Source: Eumeta japonica (taxonomy: Eukaryota; Arthropoda; Insecta; Lepidoptera; Psychidae). From it: a stretch of 64,000 nt of DNA. The stretch lies in contig BGZK01000868.1 of NCBI GenBank assembly GCA_005406025.1, forward strand, positions 62,001-126,000, in the 5' to 3' direction. The notes below the pieces were generated by a model. It searched no databases, had not been told where the DNA came from, and saw only the letters and a program-made list of their open reading frames with translations. This document shows positions 42,201 to 53,220 of this stretch, piece by piece. Position 1 is the first letter of the stretch, and every line of letters begins with the position of its first letter. The translations under genes and the position numbers were made by a program.

Positions 42201-45200
42201 ATATACGGAAAATTTTATTGCACTACTTTATTTAAAAGAAATCTGCAGCTGAAGCTCATAGAATTCCTGCTGAGACTTGTTGTGACAATGCTTTGTTGGA
42301 TACGACATGCAAAGACTGGTTTCGACACTTCGAAAATAATGATTTTAAACTTGAGGTTAAAGAATGTTCTGGCACACCAAAAAATTTTGAAGATGAAGAA
42401 TTGGAGGAATTACTCGATTAAAACCGATGTCAGACGCTAAAAGAACTTGGAAAAACATTACAAGTAGATTAGTCAATCATTTCAAAACGATTAAAAGTTT
42501 TAGGAATGATCCAGAAGCAAGGACATTGGGTACCATATGAATTGAAGCCGAGAGACGTCGAACGGTGTTTTCTCACATGTGAACTATTACTTCAACGGCA
42601 GAAAAGAAAAGGTTTTTTAACTGCATCATGACTGGCGATGAAAAGTGGATAAATTACAATAATCCAAAGCGTAGAAAAATGTGGGGTATAGCCCGGCCGT
42701 GCATCAACATCGTTTGCAAAACCAAATATCCATGGCTTGAAGCGTCTTCTCTGTATTTGGTGGGATCAGCAGGGTGTAATTTATTATGAGCTACTCAAAC
42801 TGAATAAGACTATTACGGGGTATCGCTATCGACTTTAATTGATGCATTTAAGTAGATCCTTAAAAGAAAAACAGCCACTATACCAGCAGAGACATGACAA
42901 AGTCATTTTACTACATGACAATGCTCGGCGTCATGTTGCGAAACCAGTGATAACCTACCTCGAAACGCTTCAACGGGAAGTTCTACCTCACCCGCCGTAT
43001 TCATCTGACATAGCCCCTTCTAATTTTCACCTATTCTGTTTGATGGCACATGGCCTAGCTGACCAGCGCTTCCATTCTTATGAAGAAGCTAAAAAATGGA
43101 TCGATTCTTGGAAAGCCTTAAAAGAAATGTTGTTTTCCCGACGCGGAATTCATATACTGCCAGAAAAATGGGAGAAAATGATCGCTAGTAATGGGCATTA
43201 CTTTGAATGAAATTTTTTTGTTCTTTATAATTTAAATAAAGCTTTTATTTTATAAAAGAAACAGCGAGAACTTATTCAGGGTCCCAATAGTTACTACAAA
43301 AATGTTGATTAATCCATTATTCCAATGGTAATATATAGATTTTTATGTATACATCTAGTACCTTTAAACGAGCAATTCTTGTATATTTGTTTGTTTATAT
43401 ATACCAGCTATCTCGGAAACGGCTCTAACGATTTTCATGAAAAATTTATATTTAGATAAAGTTTAGTGTTTCAAGTTTATCTACATAGGTGTTTTTCCCG
43501 GGAAAACGCGATTTTCCAAGAAAAAAAATTAAAACCGGGATATGAATGCTTGCTTATTAAATATATAGATATTTCGCCACGGGCTTTACAGTTGCCGTGG
43601 AGCAGTGGCTATCACGTATGGTTTCTGTGCAGAAGATTCCGTGTTTGAGCCTGGAGTGCATCTTGATTTTTTTTAATTTCTTTTTTTTTATTACGCTTTT
43701 TTAATTTTTATTATAATGACAAGCATTTTTATGTTGCTAGTTAAATTTGATCCACTTCCCGGTTGCTTTTTTTAAAATTAATTTTATCAAAAATAACCTC
43801 AAAATTAGTTTTTTTTATTTTCATGGTTGTTTTTGGAATATTAATTTGAAAATGTGTCAGTCGTCAGTTGTGGTCCATTCAATGGGAAACGAGTGCCATC
43901 TTGTGTTAAAAGATAAAACTACGATCTCAATACGATCTCATTAGTAGCACTAAGTAAGTAGTAAAATATGTCGAATATTACAAATTGCACAGAAATCATT
44001 AAAAAATATTTTGGAAACATTAAAATCGCCTCAGACAACCATATTTTATAATTTTAATATTACGACACTTGATATTTTACTGGTGATAATGGACTGTTTT
44101 TAATCAATGAAATGAAGTGACATTAGTTTTACAACTTGGTATATTAACAGTGTTTTATACACTTAGTGTATCCAAAAAAAAAATCCGAGCAAAGCTCGGT
44201 CGCCCAGCTAGTTAGTTATAAATGTTGTACTTCCACATTTATAATAAATAAATATCTTTAAATGTTTATCTTTCAGTCATACTTGTACCACTGTACAGTT
44301 TTAAATCAAATTTCGCATAGAGGTAGATTATGTTCTGAAATAGAGAGTAATTTTTTTATTCAAATGTTATTTTTATTAAAAAAATATATACTTTGTAATG
44401 TATCCATTTTTATTTTGATTAGCCTCTGGCTTCATCCAAATTGGGGCAGTAATTGGTAGCAAAATCAGAATCTTAAGCTGAAACACGATCATAATCAAGA
44501 GTGTGATTGGTGTGAGAAGCAGAATCGACAACCAGACTAAAATCAGAACCGATAATATCACCATGTCCGAAATTAGGTTTGACGGCTAGATCTAGAAGAT
44601 GAAAGAACTCATCCTATGTCCACGTGGACAAGATCACGGGGAAAATTTTGTATCGAATACAAATAATGGGATTACCTAAAATAAACATTAATTTGCATTT
44701 ACAACAATTTAGTTCAGTTTTATTCAAATATTTGCTTATATATAAAAAATGTGTGTAGGCTTCTCAGACCGATGGCATCTATACGCCTCGTCATGCTGCG
44801 CTACGCGCTGGTATACCCAAAGAGAGGCCTGTTTTGGGTGTAAATAGACTGTGTGGATCTGGTTTTCAGTCTGTGGTCAATGGGGCTCAAGTAAGTGGTA
44901 TACATATATTGTCTATATATTGAACTCTATCTACTATTTATCTCGGTGTGGATGTTAAGAACTGTAGCCATTTCTACTAAATAAACAATAAAGTACTCTA
45001 AACCACACAATATTGCATTTGAAGGTATAAATGAGTAAACAATAAGAACTACTTTTTTTTTAAACATCCATCACATTAGTTACCATATGGATAATATTGT
45101 TTTGATGTTTGTATCTATGTATGCTACATAATAAAACTATTGACACTCTCAGCATTTTCAAGAGACCATAACTACAAAAATGTAAATAGAGCTGATTTTC

Positions 45201-48200
45201 ATAGTTTATTTAAACCTGAAAATTGTAATTGAAAAGAAATCCTGGTCATTATAGATCATATTTAATAAACAATATTAAGTAGTTATAGTCAAGATAGGTT
45301 TTTGCATCACATTGCTGCCTTCAATGGAATGGAGTCTGGCATTAAATGGAGATATAATTTTATTAGGACATTATAACTGGTGTGGCCAAGATCTCTCTAG
45401 CTGGTGGTGTGGAGAACATGTCCCAAGCTCCTTTTGCAGTACGTGGTGTTAGATTTGGAACTATGCTCGGAAGTTCATATGCTTTTGAAGATACACTTTG
45501 GAGTGGACTTACCGATTCTTATTGCAAATTGCCTATGGGGATGACAGCTGAAAAACTTGGTAATTCATTCTTTTTATCTACAATGTAATACCAACAGCAC
45601 ACTATAAGATTAATAAATATAGTATTAGTGTTGTTAATTATATAAATATTATCGGTGATTGCTCTTTTTTTTTTATTTATTTATACATTATTTCAGGATA
45701 TTGTTGAAATGCAATTAAAGAAATTTGATAAATTTCATTATAATTTCATTTTATACACAAAATATATATTAATCTCTTACATATTTGAATTTTATTTAAT
45801 ATAGTTTAATACTTTTTTTAAAATCCAGTATGACTTACATGTTATTATTGAAAATGAGAATCTTCATAAAGAAATGAAAATTATATCTTATATAATAAAT
45901 CCAAAAGCATACTATTGTATTTGTGATTATTTTTTGTTAGTTAATTCAATAATGTAATTATGTAGAATAAATTCTAAAAGTAAATAGTTATACAAATTAT
46001 TGTTCATTATATTGCAATATGGAATGCTAGCTCTAAAGCATATTGAAAGAAATGAGATTAATCACGGGAGATTACATAATAAATCTAATAATACTGGTAT
46101 ATTTGTTATAAATACTATTATTTGAAATGCATCAAGCAAACAAAATAATTCAATAGTAATTATTCATTTATTTATTTTGAAACAGGTGAACAATTCCAAA
46201 TCACTAGAGATGAAGTTGATCAATTCGCTCTGAAATCTCAGCAAAAATGGAAAGCAGGTAAACCTTTCTTTGCCAATTAATTGTTCCATGATGTATTAAA
46301 ACACCTAGGGAAAGAAATTAAAAGTTAAAATAAAATTAAAACCATAAAATATTTTTTATGCTGACAGATTGACTTTCCACATTTACATGAGATAATATTG
46401 ATTACATTAATTTCTAATTCTCATGTTCCATCAGCAAATGACGCTGGACATTTCAAAGCTGAAATGGCACCAGTGACAGTGAACATAAAGCGCAAAGAAG
46501 TGTCCGTGGAAGTAGACGAGCATCCGCGCCCTCAGACCACCCTAGAGGGACTTAAAAAATTGCCTCCGGTCTTCAAAAAAGATGGACTTGTCACTGCTGG
46601 CTCTGCTTCTGTAAGCTTTTTATTTTTTTTCTCATTTATTTGGTCATCACTTTGCAATTCTATAATAACTTTTCAAATAAAATCAGTGCATATAGGTAAG
46701 GAATACTTGAATGTTAGTCTGGTGCAGAAGATTAAGCTCTTTGGTTTTCATATGTGCCATACTTTTGATTTTATCATATGTGATGTGTGGAATGAGTGCT
46801 TATCAATTAAAAAAACAATGTCCAATTTTGTTTTCATATATTGCATTACTTTACAAGTGCATATTTTTAAAAATTTTAAAGTATCTCAATATTTTATTTA
46901 TTAATATTTAGGGCCTTTACAACAACCTCTTTTTTATATTTCTTTTTAAAATAACTAAGCTGTAAAAATTACATTTTGTTAAAAGTTAATTTAAAAGGCG
47001 GTCACGGTAGAAGGCCTTAGTCATTAAAAAACAGTTCAAATGAATGAAGCCGCCAAAGTTAAATTCTGAATGTTTAAAAATACAGTATACTACATTTCAG
47101 TAAAACTTCAGACATGCAACATAAATACACTGTAAAGTTCACTGCTTACATAATTTCATACCATCCACTTTCTACAGGGAATTCACAATAATTGTTAATA
47201 TGAAGGTAGTGATGGTATTGTTGAATTTTCACTGTAACTTTGAATCACTTCTTAGTAATGAAAACTTCTTTTTTATCAGTATCTTCTAAACCAACCCAAA
47301 TAATTAATCTCTTTGTGGAAATGTATAGTATATTGCCATTTTGGTTTTCCAAACATTAAACTCGTGTACTTAAAATATTTTGTACATTATCAATTGTGTT
47401 ATACCCATACAGGGTATCAGTGATGGTGCAGGTGCCATAGTACTAGCGAGTGAGGAAGCGGCAAAGAACTTGAAGCCCTTGGCTAGACTCGCCGCCTTTT
47501 CTTTTGTGGGCGTAGAACCCAGCATCATGGGCATCGGCCCTGTACCTGCTATTGAGAACGTCCTCAAAGTCAGCAACCTAACATTGAAAGATATTGACCT
47601 TATTGAGGTAAGATCTGATTAATGTAATATTAATATTTCTATAATATATTTAGTATGATATTGTACTAATGTGTATGCAGATTTATTAGACATTGTTGCA
47701 AGTTATTTGGGATATATAGAACTTAAGTACGTGTTTCAATAGCATATTAAATTTTTTTTAATATAATTAATGACACAGTACAATTCACTATAATAGAAAT
47801 AAAAAAAAAAATTTGAATCATCGGACATAAAACAATTCTAAATTCAAAAACTTCAAAATTTTATTACATATTTTAAAGGTGTTGGACACATTACTAGTTA
47901 GATATTAGAAAAATTAAGTGAAATTGTTGATGTTTTAAAGGACAATCTCACTATTATTATTATTTACATCAATTTTTTATGTTTATCAAGTTTTATTATA
48001 CCATTTTGGTAAAATATATCCGCCCATTATTATTTACAATTTTCATTTATTCAAATAAAACATGTTATTGGCCCTTACATGAAACTTGAAATAATTACTT
48101 TTTATTTACAAACATAATTAATTACAAATGTAATGAGAATTAATTTAAAATAAATATAGCAATTATTTTAATCCATGTCACAGATCAACGAGGCTTTCGT

Positions 48201-49215
48201 TGCCCAGACTTTATCATGCGCCAAAGCTTTGAAGCTAGACTTGGAAAAGCTAAATGTGAATGGTGGTGCTACGGCTTTGGGTCATCCACTCGGAGCCTCA
48301 GGATCTAGAATCACTGCTCATCTAGTCCATGAACTGAGGTAAGGTTTTTCTCAGTTATTCGTGAATGCCTTCACTTTTTAAACAATCTGTAAACTCAATC
48401 TCACATGTATGCAAATTGTTTTCTCAGAATAAAAATAAATATTGAATATCATTTTATTAAGCCAGCATTTTGAATTACATACTGATAAAAGCATGATAAT
48501 ATGATTATTTTACTCAGTTATAAAGCTTGAATTTATTGTGTATGTGATTCGTCATGGCAGATTACCGAGTCATAGATTACAAAACAGCTGATAAAACATT
48601 TACAGTATAACCGCTCATAAATATATACTGTTAATATAACATGCTCTTTTCTTGCCCTAAATTGTTACTGCATGAAAAGATTTTGGAATTAATATTTTTT
48701 TGTATCCAAAATGATTTGATTTTTATTCTGGCATGTTACTAAAAACTCAAACAGACACAGCAATACATATATATTTACAGGAATTACGTTTACATATCCA
48801 ATACAGGGCATGTAGTCTATTTTTTTATGTATATATTGATGTATCTAGTAACACTTTCAATTTAGTAATATAAAAACTATTAATTGAGTTTTCCATTAAA
48901 ATAGGTACATGCCATCATTCAATGGTATTTGAAACAATTTTCTCTGATCACTTTTCGAATTAAATTCGCATCAATGTGATTATCGCAAATTGTTATGAAA
49001 TGGTGCTAAACAAAGGATAGCGACAATATATACCTATTTATTTTCCATGAAATTCACCAATAAGGAGGTCAAAACGCTAGGCAAATTATATAGTATTAAT
49101 AATTAAAATAATAATAACAAATATGTGTTATAGACGCCGTGGCTTAAAACGCGGCATCGGAGCGGCGTGCATCGGCGGCGGGCAGGGCATCGCTGTGCTC
49201 ATCGAAACTGTCTGA
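39208..49215 (+). CDS. ACAA2: mitochondrial 3-ketoacyl-CoA thiolase (ACAA2 type), complete, nine exons
   Basis: It cleaves 3-ketoacyl-CoA with CoA to acetyl-CoA and a shortened acyl-CoA, the last step of mitochondrial beta-oxidation. Exons: 39208-39226, 41215-41381, 44759-44890, 45367-45559, 46186-46257, 46435-46610, 47413-47607, 48184-48338, 49134-49215; all phases agree and give 396 residues (human 397). Nucleophile Cys94 in 'NRLCGSGFQ', '[10 protein letters not shown]', 'NEAF' at 320-323, His352 in '[11 protein letters not shown]' and Cys382 in 'ACIGGGQG' complete the active site. '[12 protein letters not shown]' begins exon 2. The short uncleaved-type leader (MSTAVKG) matches ACAA2, not the cytosolic ACAT2. 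Intron 1 holds a SINE and hairpin, intron 2 a mariner and a Helitron. Exon 3 has two possible acceptors (44759 or 44768); the first was chosen by alignment with ACAA2. A tandem paralogue starts at 55938. Confidence 0.96.
40895..41017 (-). mobile_element. tRNA-derived SINE in thiolase-1 intron 1
   Basis: Minus strand: ACTGCCTTAATGGCAC head (A-box region, plus about 41000-41016), then GGGTTTGATTCTC (B box, plus 40961-40973), then a body reaching about 40895. Same head as the SINE at 18900-19102, so at least two members of one family are in the window. Confidence 0.65.
41101..41142. repeat. perfect 18-bp hairpin near the exon 2 acceptor
   Basis: AGCTTAATTGGATAGAGA (41101-41118) and its exact inverse complement at 41125-41142, loop of 6. 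It ends 72 bp before exon 2 of thiolase 1. Confidence 0.88.
41999..43287 (+). mobile_element. full-length mariner element in thiolase-1 intron 2
   Basis: 1,289 bp, ends TTGGGACCTTGAATAAATTC (left) and the inverse of TTGGGACCCTGAATAAGTTC (right), about 28-bp terminal inverted repeats, flanked by TA at 41997-41998 and 43288-43289. Length and ends are typical of mariner. The single transposase reading frame is damaged, see the pseudogene entry. Confidence 0.95.
42180..43210 (+). pseudogene. mariner transposase, inactivated
   Basis: Starts after a damaged 5' end: 'AAEAHRI', '[18 protein letters not shown]' (N-terminal helix-turn-helix), then '[13 protein letters not shown]' followed by a stop, '[20 protein letters not shown]', 'TGDEKWIN' with the first catalytic Asp, and from 42839 an open stretch with '[16 protein letters not shown]' (second Asp), '[13 protein letters not shown]' and '[19 protein letters not shown]', ending '[13 protein letters not shown]'. 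The third catalytic position of the D,D34D triad is Asn (APSN), and there are several stops and frameshifts upstream, so it cannot be active. Confidence 0.93.
43354..44211 (+). mobile_element. non-autonomous Helitron in thiolase-1 intron 2
   Basis: Starts TCTAGTACCTTTAAACGAGC after an A and ends with the hairpin CCGAGC-aaa-GCTCGG, then TCGCCCAGCTAG before a T: classical 5' TC, 3' stem-loop and CTAG end with A/T target. 'TATCTCGGAAACGGCTCTAA' near the 5' end is typical of lepidopteran Helitrons. About 858 bp without a Rep/helicase ORF. A tRNA-like segment lies inside at 43590-43670. Confidence 0.92.
43590..43670 (+). repeat. tRNA/SINE-like segment captured in the Helitron
   Basis: TGGAGCAGTGGC (A-box-like, 43598-43609) and GTGTTTGAGCCTG (B-box-like, 43641-43653) about 32 bp apart, then a T-rich stretch at 43674-43700. 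It reads like the head of a tRNA-derived SINE carried in the Helitron. Confidence 0.45.
44330..44640. repeat. dispersed repeat, same style as 36470-36910
   Basis: Repeated 'agaatc/gatcat' wording (CAGAATCGACAACCAGACTA and neighbours), with a short GC patch at 44570-44640. Intronic, no coding similarity. Confidence 0.35.
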
Positions 49216-49804
49216 GAGACGGACGTTTTACACATCATAAAACCATAACGGAATATATGTATTTTTAATCGCGACGTTCATAGATATGTATTTTTGAAAG
49301 CCGAATTTGTTATTGAGATTTTGAAAAAAAAATTGTAATTTAGACTGATCTTTTTAAGGATAACTTTTACAATAGAGAGGGATCTACATATGTGTACAGA
49401 AAGTCATATAAGATATTTTTTCAGAGAGTTTATGTAGCTTTAAGAGGATTGTTATTTTTATGAGTAAATCATGATGAAATATACACCCTATATACTTTTC
49501 TAATGTGTCATTTTATTAATACATCCCTGTTCGATTGGAAAGGTTAATTTTACTATGGTTATCATAAGCGTGAATAGTGCAACCAAAGGAGGGAAACATA
49601 CAACCTCAATTTTATATTCTAGATACGTGGTTGTTTGATAAATATGTAGAGAACCATCTTTTTTCTGTTACTTTTTTTTGCCAGTCATTCACATCCATAC
49701 AATGACGAAAACATTAGTACAATAGCGAATGTTTTAACATAAGTGAAGGACAATCTGCAGACAAGCTATGTTTATTTATTGGTTCACGTGCTTGTATGTA
49801 CATA

Positions 49805-50024
49805 CTTTTATGAATTGAATTATTATCACTTGCCGCAATTGTTATTATAATAAACAATAGAAACCACATTAATTTTTCGCTTCACTTTATAAACAGTGGA
49901 CAAAACAGTTCCCGTGTAGGTTGTGTGCGGTCGCTGTCTCTTACTATAGGGCATCGGCCGATGGAGCGGAAGAGAGATCGCGCTCCGCGCTCTTGCGTGC
50001 TCGGCTCACGCGGAACGCGACAAT
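49805..50024 (+). repeat. ~220-bp dispersed repeat, copy 1
   Basis: Begins CTTTTATGAATTGAATTATT, includes ATAATAAACAATAGAAACCA (with AATAAA at 49849-49854) and ends in a GC-rich tail CGGAACGCGACAAT. The same element, same orientation, is at 60519-60747. This copy lies 590 bp past the thiolase-1 stop and holds the first AATAAA I found there, so it may supply the 3' end of that gene. Confidence 0.88.
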
Positions 50025-50299
50025 TTAGGAACTAGATTCGGCATTATGATATCAGTGATTATTAGTTTTAAAACATTACAAATCATGCTTTTGTAATGTC
50101 GATACAAATCTGAAACATAGGTCTCGAGTTCGCTAGAATAGAAATCATTTTATTTAATTTTCAGTTACATTCTATTGTCCTACTGACAGTGGAAACTTAC
50201 AAATTTATTTTGTAGAGGAATTATATTTGTACATTATAAATCTTCGTGTTCTTTATTTTTCGAGTCATGAGTGTGAACTGTAGGTCTTAAGGGTAGTGT

Positions 50300-53015
50300 C
50301 TGACTTAATTACTAACTCTCATTGCCTGCAGTGTGGTGGCAGTTCATAAAAACTTACCTCTCGGAGGAGCCAATCAGTTATCGAGCGGTTTTCTCCTTTC
50401 TATGCGAGTGACATGAGGTTATCACCGATTCTCCGCGTAGGGAGCATCAGGTTGTGTTGATGGTGTCGAGTGTACGTAGGTCCTGACTCACGGAGTTCTT
50501 GGATTCGGTTTACTCGAACTTTCTTAATCATGTCGTGATGCAGATCAGATCAGATCATGGCCCAAATAGTGTCGTTACTTATGCTTCTCGGCAGATTCGC
50601 TGTAGTTCTCAATGTTATTCTTCATACAGCTTCGATTTTATTTAAATACGTTTTGGATACTCTTGGCAGCAGCTGTATGGTGCCGTAGTCCAGAATGGGC
50701 GTCAAACATGTTCATAATGAATTCCTTAACTTTGACGTCCACTTTGAACCGCCATATAATAATGCCGTTTAACGTTCCTTTGACTTTTTTAGCTTTCGTG
50801 ATTAAGTGCTTCACTGGTTCGTTTAGTGAATGTCTTTTTATCTGGCAACACTACTAAGTATTTGACAGAGCTCTTGTATGCTATAATGTTATTTTCAATT
50901 CTTATGTGTAATTTGTGGTCTCTAGGGTTGGTTGGAGTACATGGCCTTTTAGGCGCGCACATAATATACTACGTTTATTTCACATTTCATTTTAGTCCCC
51001 ATTTTTTATAGTACTATATCAATTTAGTGGCTGCCCATTTGTCCTAAGAGTAGCATTGTTCGGATTTTTGGCCGAGTTCAGAACGCACAGCTCCCTATTT
51101 CGAAAACATACAGGTTGAAGATAAACAGTCCTAAGATGGAGCCTTGGAGTCCTCCATGTGAAATAGGTGTCTCTATTCTAGTAGTCATTCTCATCTTACC
51201 TCTGATTTTGCGATCGGAGAGATAATTTTGTATCATCTTATGACGTACCTTTTTACCTTAGCTTCTTGGAGATTATACATTAGAGCCCCATGGTTTTTTG
51301 AATCGAAGGCTTAATTGCTCAAGTCAATGCTTATCATGCAAACGCTGTTTCCTCGATGTAATTCTTTTCTGATTCTTAGAGGATGCATTCATGTGCCTTT
51401 GCCTTTTGTGAAAACGTAGTGGTACTCCGGTAGGTGCTTCGTTCCATTGAGGATTATATCATACAAAATCCTCTATACATAATTTACCCATGGTACTCAG
51501 CTGCGTAATAGGTCTGTGTGGTGAAGCTAATCTGTTGTCTTTGCCGTGTTTGTGTAAAAATATCCACTCTCCTAGCTTCCATCTTTTCGGGTAGTATCCT
51601 GTTGAAATAATGTAATTACTTCGACAAGTCTAGCGCAGAAGAAAAGCCTTGTGCGAAAATTGGCAGGGCTTTTCTTCCCGGATGGCGTGCATGCCAATAA
51701 GCCAGTAAACGTAAAATGGCCAGGAGTTTTTATATTTTTAAAGCTGAATATTTCTTTTCTGACTATTATTGAGTCAAACCTATCTTTATTAATCGCAGGT
51801 CCCTCGTCAATTGAGGCCTAAAGACTTACCTCTGCTTCTTGTATTATTGATATCCGTATGAGTTCATTGACGGTTTTTTATTCTGTATCGCAGTTTTCTA
51901 TTTGTGGTAGTTGTTGGCACGGTTGTTTGAGACTCTTCTGTATCCGCTACATTTTTCGTTTATTTTCCTCTTTGTATTCTTTGATGTTTTTCCATTCTTT
52001 CTCTCTCCATTCTTTTAAGGGGGTAATAAAATCACGTTTGGCTTTATGATCCTCTGCTCTCAAGGTATATTAGTGCTATAGCGGTAGCTCTCCTGATTAC
52101 CAGTTTTTGTTATAGTTCTTGGAATAGCCGATCGTTTGGACTAACAATTCTTTATTGTACCTATCATCACGTCCAGGGTTTCATTGATGACGGATTCAAG
52201 TGCCTCTATTGCTCTTGCGCGATCCTCGTCAGTTTGTATTTACTTTTTATGTATGGATGAGTTGTCATGGATTCTTGTATAAGTTAGTAAAACTTCTCAA
52301 TATTATTTACGTTATTCATCAGAACACTCATGTTTCGTATGGTTAGGTAGGACACTTCGAAATCCATATCAACAGTAAACGGCTATGGGATATGATCCGA
52401 ATCAATGTCTTCTAATTGAATACTCTTTATTTTTTTTTTGTATTTCAAGTGACCATTTGTAATAGCCATGTCAAGAATCGTTCTGCCATTGTTGTTGGGT
52501 CTAGAATGTATGTGTATGTATGCGACAAATTCGTTACTGATTAACCTATGCAGTTAATTTTCAGTTGTACTGTTCCTGGTGTAGTTGAGAAAAGTGGATC
52601 TGATGTTTAAGTCCCCTATATTTATGCTATCCTCTTGTTTAAGTAATGAGAATATTTGTCTATAGTGCTCTGCGTTTTGCCTGCTGCGGAAGTTCACCGA
52701 ATTAATCGTAAGCCATCCATTTATTTTAATGGAAGAATCTTCTGTTTATCTCTGTTGATCATCGAGTTCCGTTAATAATTCTACTCTCGCTCATGTTAGC
52801 TTTTGTCATATATATGGCGGTGTCAAGATGAAGTTTCACCATATCAAACATTTTTTAGTTGCCTTAAATATTAAACTTATCGTTGCTAGTATGTTTGACT
52901 AAACTAAACTAGTATATCTGGTGTACGTTTGATTGCAAGTTTTTTTAGTTCTCTAAATTTATTTTTAATTCCATTGATATTACAATAAATTATCCTGAAT
53001 TTTTGAACGTTGGTA
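50300..53015 (-). pseudogene. decayed non-LTR retrotransposon with endonuclease and reverse transcriptase remnants
   Basis: Minus strand. The 5' end at about 53000 encodes 'IIYCNINGIKNKFRELKKL' and 'KRTPDILV', the start of an apurinic-type endonuclease. At about 51250-51110 'MIQNYLSDRKIRGKMRM' and 'HGGLQGSILGLFIFNLY' match the RT block '.SYL..R.Q.V ... GVPQGSVLGPLLFNLY'. Many stops and frameshifts between. Clade (R1/Jockey) unresolved; the 3' limit near 50300 is a guess from change of sequence character. Confidence 0.78.
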
Positions 53016-53084
53016 TTTGTAATACTCAATAGGACAGCAGCATGAGAAGTTTTGTAATCTTATTTATTACTTCAGCGGTAATGA

Positions 53085-53215
53085 GCTTTGCCACGGTCAC
53101 ATTGGCGTAAATAGAAACACGGGAGTTAAACAAAGGTGGGGTAGCGTTGTACCTGCGCATCGCATCATTCGCAGGCAATTCAGAGCGGCAAAGATACGTG
53201 CGTTGTACTGCATTT
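53085..53215 (-). mobile_element. MITE copy (GTACAGTACAACGCACG family), partial
   Basis: Inverted relative to 61465-61631: shares CTTTGCC, GGCGTAAA, AACACGG and ATCATTCGCAGGCAATTC, and ends GCGGCAAAGATACGTGCGTT plus GTACTGCA. Some decay at the terminal repeats. Confidence 0.65.
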
Positions 53216-53220
53216 TTTAT

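Noticed and set aside
46398..46904. 168-codon frame starting before thiolase-1 exon 6
   Set aside because: Only 46435-46610 is coding; the tail is intron read-through beyond a good GTAAGC donor.
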